This document shows positions 34,384 through 45,438 of a DNA stretch of 64,000 nt, piece by piece. Source of the stretch: Bufo bufo (lineage: Eukaryota; Chordata; Amphibia; Anura; Bufonidae); contig NC_053390.1 of assembly GCF_905171765.1 (NCBI RefSeq), positions 581,028,471 to 581,092,470 of the forward strand, given 5' to 3'. The notes under the pieces were generated by a model. It saw only the letters and a program-made list of their open reading frames with translations, had not been told where the DNA came from and did not search any database. How positions within the stretch are numbered: the first letter of the stretch is position 1; the number at the start of each line of letters is the position of its first letter. Made by a program: the position numbers and the translations under genes.

Positions 34384-36890
34384 TAAACAGGATTGCGCAG
34401 TTCACAAGTTGAACTACAGCCTGCCAGCGCTGATCATTGGCTGGCAGGCTGTAGATTTTTTAAATAACCAATCAAATAGGTATATCAGACGCTATTTTGT
34501 AAATAGCTTCTGATATACCTGCTACCTGCTCCTCTGGTGGTCCCTTTTGCTTGGATCGACCACCAGAGGACACAGGCAGCTCTGTAAGTAGCACCAAACA
34601 CCACACACACATTACACCCCCCCGTCACTTATTAACCCCTTATTAACCCCTGATCACCCCATATAGACTCCCTGATCAACCCCCTGTCACCCCCCTGTCT
34701 CTGATCACCCCCCTATAAGGGTCCCTTATCACCGCCAGTTACCCACCGCACCACAGTGACTGATTAGTCGCTAATTAGTGTCATCACTGTCGCTAATCAG
34801 CACTAGTACTATATAGTATCTGTAAGTGATCAATACTGATCGCAATCAGATCTATATAAGTACATTAGGGTCACCTTAGGTTCTACAAAAAACGCAGTGT
34901 TCGCCCGATCAGGCCTGATCTTGTGCCCACACTTGCGTTCAGTCCGCCCCACCGCAGTGACAGAATATTTTTTTTTCTGATCACTGCAAAAACACCGTAA
35001 AATCGCTGCGGCGCTATAAAGATCACTTTTGAGCTTTCTGGATCTTTATTAGCGATCGCAGCTTTACTTCGCAAGCACTCCTTTTTACTAAGCAGGTGTG
35101 CTCTTTTTCCTGGGTAGTCTCAGAGGAATACCCCCTAAATTTAGTTAGCCCAAAATGTCAAAAAAAGGGATATTCCACTGAAGAGGCCTACAGGATTCTG
35201 GCCCTGATGGATGAAAGCGATGGGAACGCCTCACCCGCTGAATCCAGTGGTTCAGAATATGAACCTGTAGACAGCAGTGGCACTCTAACCGCTAGTGAAG
35301 ATGACGAGGTTGAGGTCCCTGCTACGGTCAGGCGTACCCGACCCCATGTCAGTGTTCTGCATACCCCGTGTGATGAGCCTCATTTGCAGCAGAATGGTGC
35401 TAGCGCTGATCTTTTTTATGGTGCGGCATACACCAGCAGCGCAGCACATCCTGGACCTTCTACCAGCACTGCTGTATTCCCTGGTGAAGTGGCGAGCACC
35501 AGAAGGGCAGTTCAAGCTGGTACGGTGACATGTGCAGTAACTCCCCCATCGCAGCCACCACGTTCACAGGCCAGTAGAGCCCTTAGTCTCCCAGAGGTGC
35601 TGGCAAACCCAAATTGGCAATCCCCTGCTTCCGCCGCACCCGTATTGCCCCCTTTCACCGCCCAGTCTGGAGTTCGCGTGGAGACAGCTCATTTATTATC
35701 AGCCCTTGAGTTTTTTGAGCTGTTCTTCACCGCAGATCTCTATGACTTTGTTGTGGCAGAAACCAACCGCTACGCCACACAGTATATAGCCGCCAATCCT
35801 GAAAGCTTCTATGCCCAGCCTTTCCGGTGGAAACCAGTCACAGTTTCCAAATTTAAAATATTTTTGGGCCTTATCCTCAGCATGGGTCTAACTAAAAAAA
35901 ATGTATTGCGGTCCTATTGGTCTAAAGACCCAATACATTACATGCCCATTTTCTCTGCTGCTATGTCCAGGGCACTTTTTGAGGTCATCATGCGCTTTAT
36001 GCATTTCACTGACAATAAAACCTGTCATCCAAGAGGCCACCCTGCTTATGACCGGCTCCACAAAATTCGGCCCCTCATAGACCGTTTGTCATCCAGGTTT
36101 GCAGATGTGTATACCCCCAATCAGAACATCTGCATAGACGAGTCCCTTGTACATTTTACCGGGCGCCTTGGCATCAAACAGTACATCCCCAGCAAGCGCG
36201 CCCGGTATGGGGTCAAACTGTATAAGCTCTGTGAAAGGGCCACAGGCTATACATATCGTTTTAGGGTCTATGAGGGAAAAGACTCAAAACTGGAGCTGGT
36301 CGGATGCCCTGACTACCTGGGGAGCAGTGGCAAGATTGTCTGGGACTTGGTGTCACCCTTACTCCACAAGGGGTACCACTTATACGTGGACAATTTTTAC
36401 AAAAGCGTGGCCCTCTTTCTGCACTTACATATAGTCGGAATTCAATGCTGTGGCACCGCGCGACCTAGTCGCCGGGGCTTCCCCCAATGGCTCGTTAATA
36501 CCTGACTTGCACAGGGGAAGAGGGCTGCCTTGTGTGACCAAGAACAGCTCGCGGTGAAGTGGAGGGACAAAAGGGACGTTTACCTTCTGTCCACCATTCA
36601 CGCAGACACGACAGTACAAATTGAAAGGGCAACTGGAGTCATTGAGAAACCCCTCTCTGTCCACGACTATAACCTTCACATGGGAGGGGTGCACTTCAAT
36701 GACCAGATGTTGGCTCCCTATTTAGTGTCCCGCCGCACCAGACGCTGGTATAAGAAGGTGTCTATTTATTTTATTTAATTGGCTGTCTATAATAGTTTTG
36801 TTCTCTACAATAAGGCTGGGAGAACGGGATCCTTCCTAAAATTCCAGGAAAAGATCATTTCGGAACTCCTGTATCCAGGAGGGTCTGTGC

Positions 36891-37198
36891 CAGGGGCGTA
36901 GCTATAGGGGGTGCAGAGGTAGCTGTCGCTACCGGGCCCAGGAGCCTGAGGGGCCCAAAGACCCTTGTGCCACATAAGACACTGGCATTATAGAAAGTGC
37001 ATGCTGGTCAACTTACACCTCTGGCTGGAGGGAAGGGGTTTGGTCAAGAATTTGGCATGAGGGGGTGCCCTTTCAATGTTTGCCTCAGGCAGCAGGAAGG
37101 CTACGTGCTCCCCTGCCCCTTTCCAACAAGCACTGAGGGAAGGGTGGCCCAAGCTAAACTCTTGCACTAGGGTCCATGAGCTTTTAGCTATGCCCCTG
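36891..37198. mobile_element. Short hAT MITE in the piggyBac gene
   Basis: CAGGGGCGTAGCTA at left, TAGCTATGCCCCTG at right. GTCTGTGC (36883-36890) and GTCCGTGC (37199-37206) are an 8-bp duplication with one change. Same end sequence as the element at 1971. Confidence 0.88.
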
Positions 37199-37404
37199 GT
37201 CCGTGCCCCAAGTCCCTGGTGTAGTTAGCCGGCTACATGACAGAAACTTCCCGAGTGTCTATCCTGGTACCCCAACTCAGCGTTCCCCAAGAAAAAGATG
37301 TCGTGTCTGTAGCAGGGCTGAAATAAGGCGTGACACCGCCGTTTTTTGTCCTGACTGTCCTGACCAGCCTGCCCTATGCATAGGGGAGTGTTTCCGCAAG
37401 TACC

Positions 37405-39621
37405 AAAATGGGATATCTTTAAAAACATCCTAAAAACTCATTGTGAGAGGTACATACTGTATGGTAATAAAAGGTTAAGGAACAAAAATAAACCAATGTG
37501 GATAAATAGAACTGTAAAGAAAGCAATAAATGACAAAAAGAAAGCATATAAAACACTAAAACAGGAGGGTAGCACGGAAGCACTGAAAAACTATAAGGAA
37601 AAAATAGAACATGTAAAAAACAAATAAAAGCGGCCAAACTAGAGACCGAGAGATTAATTGCCAAAGAGAGTAAAACTAACCCTAAAATGTTCTTCAATTA
37701 TATAAATGTTAAAAAGTATAAATCTGAAGGTGTTGGCCCTTTAAAGAGTAATGAGGGGGGAGTCGCAGAGAGCGACGAGGAGAAAGCAAAGCTGTTAAAT
37801 ATTTTTTTCTCCAATGTATTCACTGAGGAAAATAAACTGTCAGATGACATGCAGAATGTAAAAATAAATTCCCCATTAAAAGTGTCCTGTCTGACCCAGG
37901 AAGAAGTACATCAGCGACTTAAAAAGATTAAAATAGACAAATCGCCAGGACCGGATGACATACACCCCCGTATCCTAAAGGAATTAAGTAATGTCATAGC
38001 CAGACCCTTATTTCTGATATTTGCAGACTCTATACTGACAGGGAATGTCCCACAGGATTGGCGCGTGGCATATGTGGTGCCAATATTCAAAAAGGGGCCA
38101 AAAACCGAGCCTGGAAACTATAGGCCGGTAAGTTTAACATCTGTTGTGGGTAAACTGTTTGAAGGTTTTCTGAGAGATGCTATATTAGAGCATCTCAACG
38201 GAAATAAGCAAATAACGCCATATCAGCATGGCTTCGTGAGAGATCGGTCATGTCAGACTAATTTAATCAGTTTCTATGAGGAGGTAAGTTCTAGACTTGA
38301 CAGCGGCGAATCAATGGATGTCGTATATCTGGACTTCTCCAAAGCATTTGACACTGTACCACATAAAAGGTTAGTATATAAAATGAGAATGCTCGGACTG
38401 GGAGAAAACATCTGTATGTGGGTAAGTAACTGGCTCAATGATAGAAAACAGAGGGTGGTTATTAACGGTACACACTCAGATTGGGTCACTGTCACTAGTG
38501 GAGTACCTCAGGGGTCAGTCTTGGGCCCTATTCTCTTCAATATATTTATTAATGATCTTGTAGAAGGCTTGCATAGTAAAGTATCAATTTTCGCAGATGA
38601 CACTAAACTGTGTAAAGTAATTTACACTGATGAGGACAGTATACTACTACAGAGGGATCTGGATAGATTGGAGGCTTGGGCAGATAAGTGGCAGATGAGG
38701 TTTAACACTGATAAATGTAAAGTTATGCACATGGGAAGGAAAAATGCAAGTCACCCGTACATACTAAATGGTAAAACACTCGGTAACACTGACATAGAAA
38801 AGGATCTAGGAATTTTAATAAACAGCAAACTAAGCAGCAAAAACCAGTGTCAGGCAGCTGCTGCCAAGGCCAACAAGATAATGGGTTGCATCAGAAGGGG
38901 CATAGATTCCTGTGATAGGAACATAGTCCTATCACTTTACAAATCGCTAGTCAGACCACACATGGAGTACTGTGTACAGTTCTGGGCTCCTGTAAACAAG
39001 GCAGACATAGCAGAGCTGGAGAGGGTTCAGAGGAGGGCAACTAAAGTAATAACTGGAATGGGGCAACTACAGTACCCTGAAAGATTATCAAAATTAGGGT
39101 TATTCACTTTAGAAAAAAGACGACTGAGGGGAGATCTAATTAATATGTATAAATATATCAGGGGTCAGTACAGAGATCTATCCCATCAGCTATTTATCCC
39201 CAGGACTGTGACTGTGACGAGGGGACATCCTCTGCGTCTGGAGGAAAGAAGGTTTGTACACAAACATAGAAGAGGTTTCTTTACGGTAAGAGCAGTGAGA
39301 CTATGGAACTCTCTGCCTGAGGAGGTGGTGATGGTGAGTACAATAAAGGAATTCAAGAGGGGCCTGGACGTATTTCTGGAGCTTAATAATATTACAGGCT
39401 ATAGCTACTAGAGAGGGGTCGTTGATCCAGGGAGTTATTCTGATTGCATGATTGGAGTCGGGAAGGAATTTTTTATTCCCCTAAAGTGGAGAAAATTGGC
39501 TTCTACCTCACAGGGTTTTTGGCCTTCCTCTGGATCAACTTGCAGGATAACAGGCCGAACTGGATGGACAAATGTATTTTTTCGGCCTTATGTACTATGT
39601 TACTATGTTACTATGTTACCA
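37405..39621 (+). mobile_element. CR1-type LINE, 5'-truncated
   Basis: Inserted into the last codons of the piggyBac gene; TACCA at 37401-37405 and 39617-39621 is the likely short duplication. The 3' end has TTACTATG repeats (39596-39617), as in CR1-like LINEs that end in short tandem octamers. Endonuclease domain absent. Confidence 0.85.
37406..39411 (+). pseudogene. CR1-like LINE ORF2, partial
   Basis: Reverse transcriptase for target-primed integration. First piece (to 37627) reads WDIFKNILKTHCERYILYG and is followed by a stop and a frameshift; the second piece is a long open frame of 574 codons from 37687 to 39411. RT motifs in order: KSPGPDDIHPRILKEL, RVAYVVPIFKKG, NYRPVSLTSVVGK, MDVVYLDFSKAFDTVPH, SGVPQGSVLGPILFNIFIND, and the catalytic FADD at residues 302-305, then LGILINSKL. 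The C-terminal part ends FRRGLDVF-like as EFKRGLDVFLELN. The apurinic endonuclease at the N terminus is lost. The long open frame suggests a fairly recent copy. Confidence 0.92.
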
Positions 39622-40479
39622 CACACAGGTACACTATTAGTGTAGGGATCGCGTGACACAGGACAGGCACACAGGGGTCTTAGGGTCCTTTCACACAGAG
39701 CTGCTACAAACCTCTCCTTTCACCTGGGACGAAGTGCATAATGTACTTCGCCACATCTCTGGGCGATTTGCGCTTTGCACATTGTCCTATGGGGAAGGAG
39801 AGGTTTGTCATCTAAAGGTAAAAAAAAAATAAAAAAAATTGACAGGTAAGCAAAAAAGTTAATGTTCTGTTTCAAATGTTATATAAAGTTTATAAAAGTT
39901 GATGTTAATAAATTTATTGCGTTGCTGCCTGTTTTTTTTTTAGCTTCTAGGTGGGCCAAGCGATCAACCAGCTGCAGCACTGATGTGCATTCTGACAGAA
40001 GCATTGCAATGCTGTCAGAATACACAAAGTCGGTGTATGCGGCGCTGCAAGATGAGAATTCTCCTCTGCAGTAAAAAAGATACGTTTGCCGAGGCTTATG
40101 AGCTGAGGGGCGGTGGTCATATGCCTTGGCAAACACTTTGTATAAAAAAAAATAATAATTCTGGCAATGATTTATTCATCCACATCGATTGATGTGAATG
40201 GAGAAATCGGGTTTGCCAGGGCATACGAGCTGAAGTGGGTTTGGATGTTGGGCGGAGCTCCTATGTCCTGGCAGACGCCTTTCCCCTCTTTATTTTTTTT
40301 TGCACATTTTTTGGCAGAGATTTTTTCATCCACATTGATCGATGCGAATGAAGAAATCTCTGCCGTTCATTTTCTCTTTCAGCCCAGAGGCTGAACGGAA
40401 AAAAAAATCTCATTACCCGTATGCTCAATATAAGGAGAATAGCAGAAACTCCTAATGCTGGCCATACATGTAATGATTG

Positions 40480-42578
40480 TGGAGACCCTCAAATGCCAGG
40501 GCAGTACAAACACCCCACAAATGACCCCATTTTGGAAAGAAGACACCCCAAGATATTCGCTGAGGGGCATATTGAGTCCATGAAAGATTGAACTTTTTGT
40601 CACAAGTTAGCGGAAAGGGAGACTTTGTGAGAAAAAACAAAAAAAAAATCAATTTCCGCTAACTTGTGCCCAAAAAAAATAATCTTCTATGAACTCGCCA
40701 TGCCCCTCACGGAATACCTTGGGGTGTCTTCTTTCCAAAATGGGGTCACATGTGGGGTATTTATACTGCCCTGGCATTTTAGGGGCCCTAAAGCGTGAGA
40801 ATAAGTTTGGAATCCAAATGTCTAAAAATGCCCTCCTAAAAGGTACTCATTGGAATTTGGGCCCCTTTGCGCACCTAGGCTGCAAAAAAGTGTCACACAT
40901 GTGATATCGCCGTACTCAGGAGAAGTAGGGCAATGTGTTTTGGGGTGTCTTTTCACACATACCCATCCTGTGTGTGAGAAATATCTCTGTAAATGACAAC
41001 TTTTTCCATTTTTTTATACAAAGTTGTCAATTTACAGAGATATTTCTCTCACCCAGCATGGGTATATGTAAAAATACACCCCAAAACACATTGCCCTACT
41101 ACTCCTGAGTACAGCGATACCACATGAGTGACACTTTTTTGCAGCCAAGATGCGCAAAGGGGCCCAAATTCCAATGAGTACTTTTAGGATTTCACTGGGC
41201 ATTTTTACGCATTTGGATTCCAAACTACTTCTCACGCTTTAGGGCCCCTAAAATGCCAGGGCAGTATAAATACCCCACAAGTGACCCCATTTTGGAAAGA
41301 AGACACCCCAAGGTATTCCGTGAGGGGTATGGTGAGTTCATGTAAAAATAATTTTTTTTCACAAGTTAGCGGAATCTGAGACTTTGTAAGAAAAAACAAA
41401 CAAACAAAAAAAATTAATTTCCGCTAACTTGTGCCAAAAAAAAAAATCTTCTATGAACTCGCCATGCCCCTCACGGAATACCTTGGCGAGTCTTCTTTCC
41501 AAAATGGGGTCACTTGTGGGGTATTTATACTGCCCTGGCATTTTAGGGGCCCTAAAGTGTAAGAAGTAGTTTGGAATCCAAATGCGTAAAAATGCCCTGT
41601 GAAATCCTAAAGGTACTCATTGGAATTTGGGCCCCTTTGCTCATCTTGGCTGCAAAAAAGTGTCACTCATGTGGTATCACCGTACTCAGGAGAAGTAGGG
41701 CAATGTGTTTTAGGGTGTATTTTTACATATACCCATGCTGGGTGAGAGAAATATCTCTGTAAATTGACAACTTTGTATAAAAAAATGGAAAAAGTTGTCA
41801 TTTACAGAGATATTTATCACACACAGTATGGGTATATGTAAAAATACACCCCAAAACACATTGCCCTACTTCTTCTGAGTACGGCGATACCACATGTGTG
41901 ACACTTTTTTGCAGCCTAGGTGCGCAAAGGGGCCCAAATTCCAATGAGTACTTTTAGGATTTCACAGGGCATTTTTACGCATTTGGATTCCAAACTACTT
42001 CTCACGCTTTAGGGCCCCTAAAATGCCAGGGCAGTATAAATACCCCACAAGTGACCCCATTTTAGAAAGAAGACACCCCAAGGTATTCTGTGAGGGGCAT
42101 GGAGAGTTAATGTAAAATTTTATTTTTTGTCACAAGTTAGTGGAATATGAGACTCTGTAAGAAAAAAAAAAAAAAAATCATTTTCCGCTAATTTGTGCCA
42201 AAAAAGAAATCTTCTATGAACTCGCCATGCCCCTCGCGGAATACCTTGGGGTGTCTTCTTTCCAAAATGGGGTCACTTGTGGGGTATTTATACTACCCTG
42301 GCATTTTAGGGGCCCTAAAGCGTGAGAAGTAGTTTGGAATCCAAATGCGTAAAAATGCCCTGTGAAATCCTAAAGGTACTCATTGGAATTTGGGCCCCTT
42401 TGTGCACCTAGGCTGCAAAAAAGTGTCACACATGTGGTATCGCCGTACTCAGAAGAAGTAGGGCAATGTGTTTTGCGGTGTATTTTTACATATGCCAATA
42501 ATGTGTGTGAGAAATATCTTTGTAAATGACAACTTTTTGATTTTTTTTATACAAAGTTGTCAATTTACAGAGATATTT
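40480..42578. repeat. Alternating inverted-repeat ladder (piggyBac 3' region)
   Basis: A unit of roughly 380-390 bp (TCCGCTAACTTGTGCC, GAACTCGCCATGCCCCTCAC, GGGGTGTCTTCTTTCC, TGCCCTGGCATTTTAGG, GTGTCACACATGTG, AGAGATATTTCTC) occurs in alternating orientation: forward near 40640-41000, 41420-41780, 42185-42540; inverted near 40490-40640 (partial), 41000-41400, 41780-42175. Short open frames such as those at 41032-41235 and 41571-41762 are the same sequence read on opposite strands. Confidence 0.9.
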
Positions 42579-42580
42579 CT

Positions 42581-43308
42581 GAACCCAAAGACAATAAGGG
42601 TGAAACGCGTTGGGACGAGGAGGTCATCAATCTAGATGGCATCCTATTATTCTTGTATCTAAGGGATATTGGTGTCACCAATCTTGGTTGACACAAAACA
42701 CTTTGCTATAGTAAAGGGTGATTTATGTGCTATTTGATAACTGTCAATAAGCAGCTAGGATCACAACTAGGAAATGGATTGACTATCACATAATCTATTT
42801 CTGGATCTGTGTTCTAGAATTCATACTCTTCTATAGTATATCTCTACTTTTTTATAGTATATATGTTTTTGTTTTTGGCAATTACTCGCTAGGTATAAGA
42901 ATGGTTTATCAATAGGATAGCATACATTAGCCATCAGGGCCATCCCTAATCAGGGCCATCCAGAAGGTTCCTGATACGGGATCGCCCCTATTGGGGCGGC
43001 TATTCTGTTTACAGGCAGGGTATAAATAGTGAGAGGGTCAGCTATAGGGAGAGAGCCCATAGCTCAGTATTAGGCCCCACCCATGTCATATACTAACCCG
43101 AATATCAATTATTAACCAAATGCTATTGCTCCATTATTTGTGTTTGTTCCTTATTTTGTTCTATGTTGGAGGGTTCCTTGTATATTTTATATTCTAGATA
43201 ATATTTAAAGCTAAGTTTTAAGGGTGGTAGCCTGTGATTTTGAGTACTAGAATTTGCCACTTTATATAAATCATACCTACAGACGGGTTATAGTCTGAAC
43301 TGTGATAC
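42581..43308 (+). repeat. Penelope-type terminal repeat with partial hammerhead
   Basis: Begins at the broken piggyBac end with ACCC ... GGGTGAAACGCGTTGGGAC (42583-42616): stem II, GAAAC and the GGGAC arm of a hammerhead, with the upstream CTGATGA and GTCCC arm lost at the junction. Its last part (43145-43240) is the inverted partner of 27747-27842. A TATAAATAG-type box is at 43022. Confidence 0.65.
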
Positions 43309-43322
43309 ACCAACCATAGACA

Positions 43323-43660
43323 GTAAGTTCCTAGCTAGGTGGCAGGGGCCCTACGAGGTGCTTGAAAAAATTTGAGAGGTAGATTACAAGGTACACCAGC
43401 CAGGGAGGCGAAATCCAGAGCATGTGTACCATGTGAATCTGCTCAAACCCTGGAAAGATAGGGAAACCTGTGCGAAAGACAGCCTATGACAAGGGTTCCT
43501 AGGGGAAGCGGTTTCGGCCCCTCTGTCTGAAGGAAGTCAAGCGGCTGCCACAATGAAAATTGCTGAGAGCCTCTCCTCTAAACAGGCTCAGGAAGCCAAG
43601 GAGTTCATTAGTCGGAATACGGATGTGTTCTCGGACCTCCCTGGAATAATAATGGTTAGG
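43323..43660 (+). pseudogene. Gmr1-like integrase C terminus and linker to RT
   Basis: Continues the integrase after the composite insertion: SKFLARWQGPYEVLEKI (the GPY motif), then a TGA, VDYKVHQPGRRNPEHVYHVN and LLKPWKD. The following linker ends TDVFSDLPG, the usual entry into a Ty3/gypsy RT. Continuity of this linker into the RT at 45424 shows that integrase precedes RT in the ancestral element. Confidence 0.85.
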
Positions 43661-45423
43661 ACCGAACCTGGGTAAGGTTTATTAACAAATAATTTTACAA
43701 ATGCTTAGGAAGGCAATAAGACCTATCTTGACCCAGGTGAAATTTAATACTTCACTTTTATTATTATATATATTAAAATCTGAATTACTAGGTGAGTGCT
43801 CATTTTATTTACCTTTATTAACTATTTTACAAACCATAAAAATACTATGTTTAAAAATACAGTCAGCGCTCCACTAGAGAATTGAGATGTTGAACGGCAC
43901 TACCTCCCACCCTATTACTTGTAATACAGGGCAATGCCGTATTACTTAGTGCAGGGCTGTTGCTAACTGAATATTGTTGTCTGGCAGTGTAAAGCAGTGG
44001 GGAACAGGCGACATCAACCCACTGTCAGATGGGGTGCTAATGACCCCCTTATACACGTGAGGCCAGCTAAAATGCCAGACCACAGATAGCCCTACAAGCT
44101 ATAGTACACACCATAAGCTTGTGTTTGAACTGAATAGCTTGATTAATCTCTCTATTGAGATGTAGTCCAGCCGGACTGAACACAGTTGGATCACAATGAA
44201 GTAGAAGACTTCTTACTTATAATACAGGACAATGCCGTGTTACTTAGTGCAGGGCTGTTGCCAACTGAATATTGTTGTCAGTATGGCAGTGTAAAGCAGT
44301 GGGGAACAGGCGGCATCGACCCACTGTCAGAGGGATGCTAATGACCCCCTTATACACGTGAGGCCAGCTTAATGCAAGACCACAGATAGCCCTGCAAGCT
44401 ATAGTACACACCATAAGCTTGTGTTTGAACTGAATAGCTTGATTGTTCTCTCTATTGAGATGTAGTCCAGCCGGACTGAACACAGTTGGATCACAATGGA
44501 GTGTAAGACTGAATCTAAAACTGCAAACTACAACTGCCCCCCGACATGTTTCACCAGTATTCTGGCTTCATCAGGGGAAATGGGCAGCAATGGTGCCCAT
44601 TTCCCCTGATGAAGCTGGACTACATCTCAATAGAGAGAACAATCAAGCTATTCAGTTTAAACACAAGCTTATGGTGTGTACTATTGCTTGCAGGGCTAGC
44701 TGTGGTCTGGCATTAAGCTGGCCTCACGTGTATAAGGGGGTCATTAGCATCCCTCTGACAGTGGGTCGATGCTGCTTGTTCCCCACTGCTTTACACTGCC
44801 ATACTGACAACAATATTCAGTTGGCAACAGCCCTGCACTAAGTAACACGGCATTGTCCTGTATTACAAGTAAGAAGTCTTCTACTTCATTGTGATCCAAC
44901 TGTGTTCAGTCCGGCTGGACTACATCTCAATAGAGAGATTAATCAAGCTATTCAGTTCAAACACAAGCTTATGGTGTGTACTATAGCTTGTAGGGCTATC
45001 TGTGGTCTGGCATTTTAGCTGGCCTCACGTGTATAAGGGGGTGATTAGCATCCATTCTGACAGTGGGTTGATGTTGCCTGTTCCCCACTGCTTTACACTG
45101 CCATACTGACAACAATATTCAGTTAGCAACAGCCCTGCACTAAGTAATACGGCATTGCCCTGTATTACAAGTAATAGGGTGGGAGGTAGTGCACCCCTCC
45201 ACGCCCCGTCATTGCCGTTCAACATCTCAATTCTCTAGTGGAGTGCTGACTGTATTCTTAAACATAGTATTTTTTGGGTTTGTAAAATAGTTAATAAAGG
45301 TAAATAAAATGAGCACTCACCTAGTAATTCAGATTTTAATATATATAATAATAAAAGTGAAGTATTAAATTTCACCTGGGTCAAGATAGGTCTTATTGCC
45401 TTCCTAGGCATTTGTAAAATTAC
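43646..45423. mobile_element. Palindromic Penelope-type terminal-repeat insertion
   Basis: Arms at about 43689-44200 and 44880-45422 are reverse complements (AATTTTACAAATGC, AAGGCAATAAGACC, ACCTGGGTCAAG). TCGGACCTCCCTGGA (43631-43645) and TCAGACCTCCCTGGA (45424-45438) flank it as a likely 15-bp duplication. A block of about 310 bp is repeated in the left half (44050-44200 and 44350-44500). A hammerhead motif lies near the centre. No protein-coding part: the matching open frames on both strands arise from the palindrome. Confidence 0.75.
44537..44577 (-). ncRNA. Hammerhead-ribozyme-like motif
   Basis: On the minus strand: CCC, CTGATGA (44574-44568), stem II GCCAG with CTGGT around loop AATA, GAAAC (44552-44548), ATGTC, then GGGGGG as stem I partner. 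A second, incomplete core (CTGATGAAGCTGG) faces it on the plus strand at about 44608, so two terminal repeats meet head-to-head here as at base 94. Confidence 0.7.
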
Positions 45424-45438
45424 TCAGACCTCCCTGGA

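Larger units (their letters stand above)
35155..39640 (+). pseudogene. piggyBac transposase, interrupted (element A)
   Basis: Cuts at TTAA sites. I place the start at ATG 35155 (MSKK); a shift in the A-run at 35160-35166 leads into GYSTEEAYRILALMDESD. After an acidic, Ser-rich N-terminal region comes the DDE domain: D in CIDESLVHF (36137-36139) and D in LYVDNFYKS (36389-36391). The third motif is GGVHFNDQM (36683-36709) where GGVDxxDQ is usual, so one of the paired Asp is His. A TGA at 36503-36505 and a TAA after VSIYFI break the frame. A 308-bp MITE with duplication splits it at 36890. The Cys-rich C-terminal finger follows (CRVCSRAEIRR, CPDCPDQPALCIGECFRKY). A CR1 LINE interrupts the codon after KY; the last residues HTQVHY and the stop lie at 39620-39640. 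Confidence 0.9.
34116..42580 (+). mobile_element. piggyBac-type transposon A, interrupted and 3'-truncated
   Basis: TTAA plus CCGCTTGCC left end, leader region with CTGGCAGGCTGTAG-type inverted blocks, transposase, and a long 3' non-coding ladder. It carries a hAT MITE (36891) and a CR1 LINE (37406). The right TTAA end is missing: at about 42580 sequence passes straight into Penelope-type terminal repeat. Confidence 0.8.
27747..43308 (+). mobile_element. Penelope-related composite insertion in the Gmr1 integrase
   Basis: A 15.6-kb insertion with a 14-bp duplication. The first ~95 bp (27747-27842) are the reverse complement of 43145-43240, an inverted terminal segment as is common for Penelope-like copies. 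The plus-strand coding part covers about 27850-31440. Later arrivals inside: LINE tail (28690), MITE (29258), Tc1 (31599), and piggyBac (34116-42580) with its own insertions. Terminal-repeat sequence resumes at 42581. Confidence 0.75.

Noticed and set aside
39680..39830. Another Harbinger-type MITE starting TTAGGGTCCTTTCACACAGAG
   Set aside because: The left end fits, but no matching inverted right end or TTA duplication was found.
42581..42616. Complete hammerhead ribozyme
   Set aside because: Only stem II onward is present; CTGA before ACCC comes from the piggyBac junction and the CUGANGA core is not satisfied.
44244..44841. Two similar open frames on opposite strands (79 and 132 codons)
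   Set aside because: They are the two arms of a palindrome read outward; no family motif.
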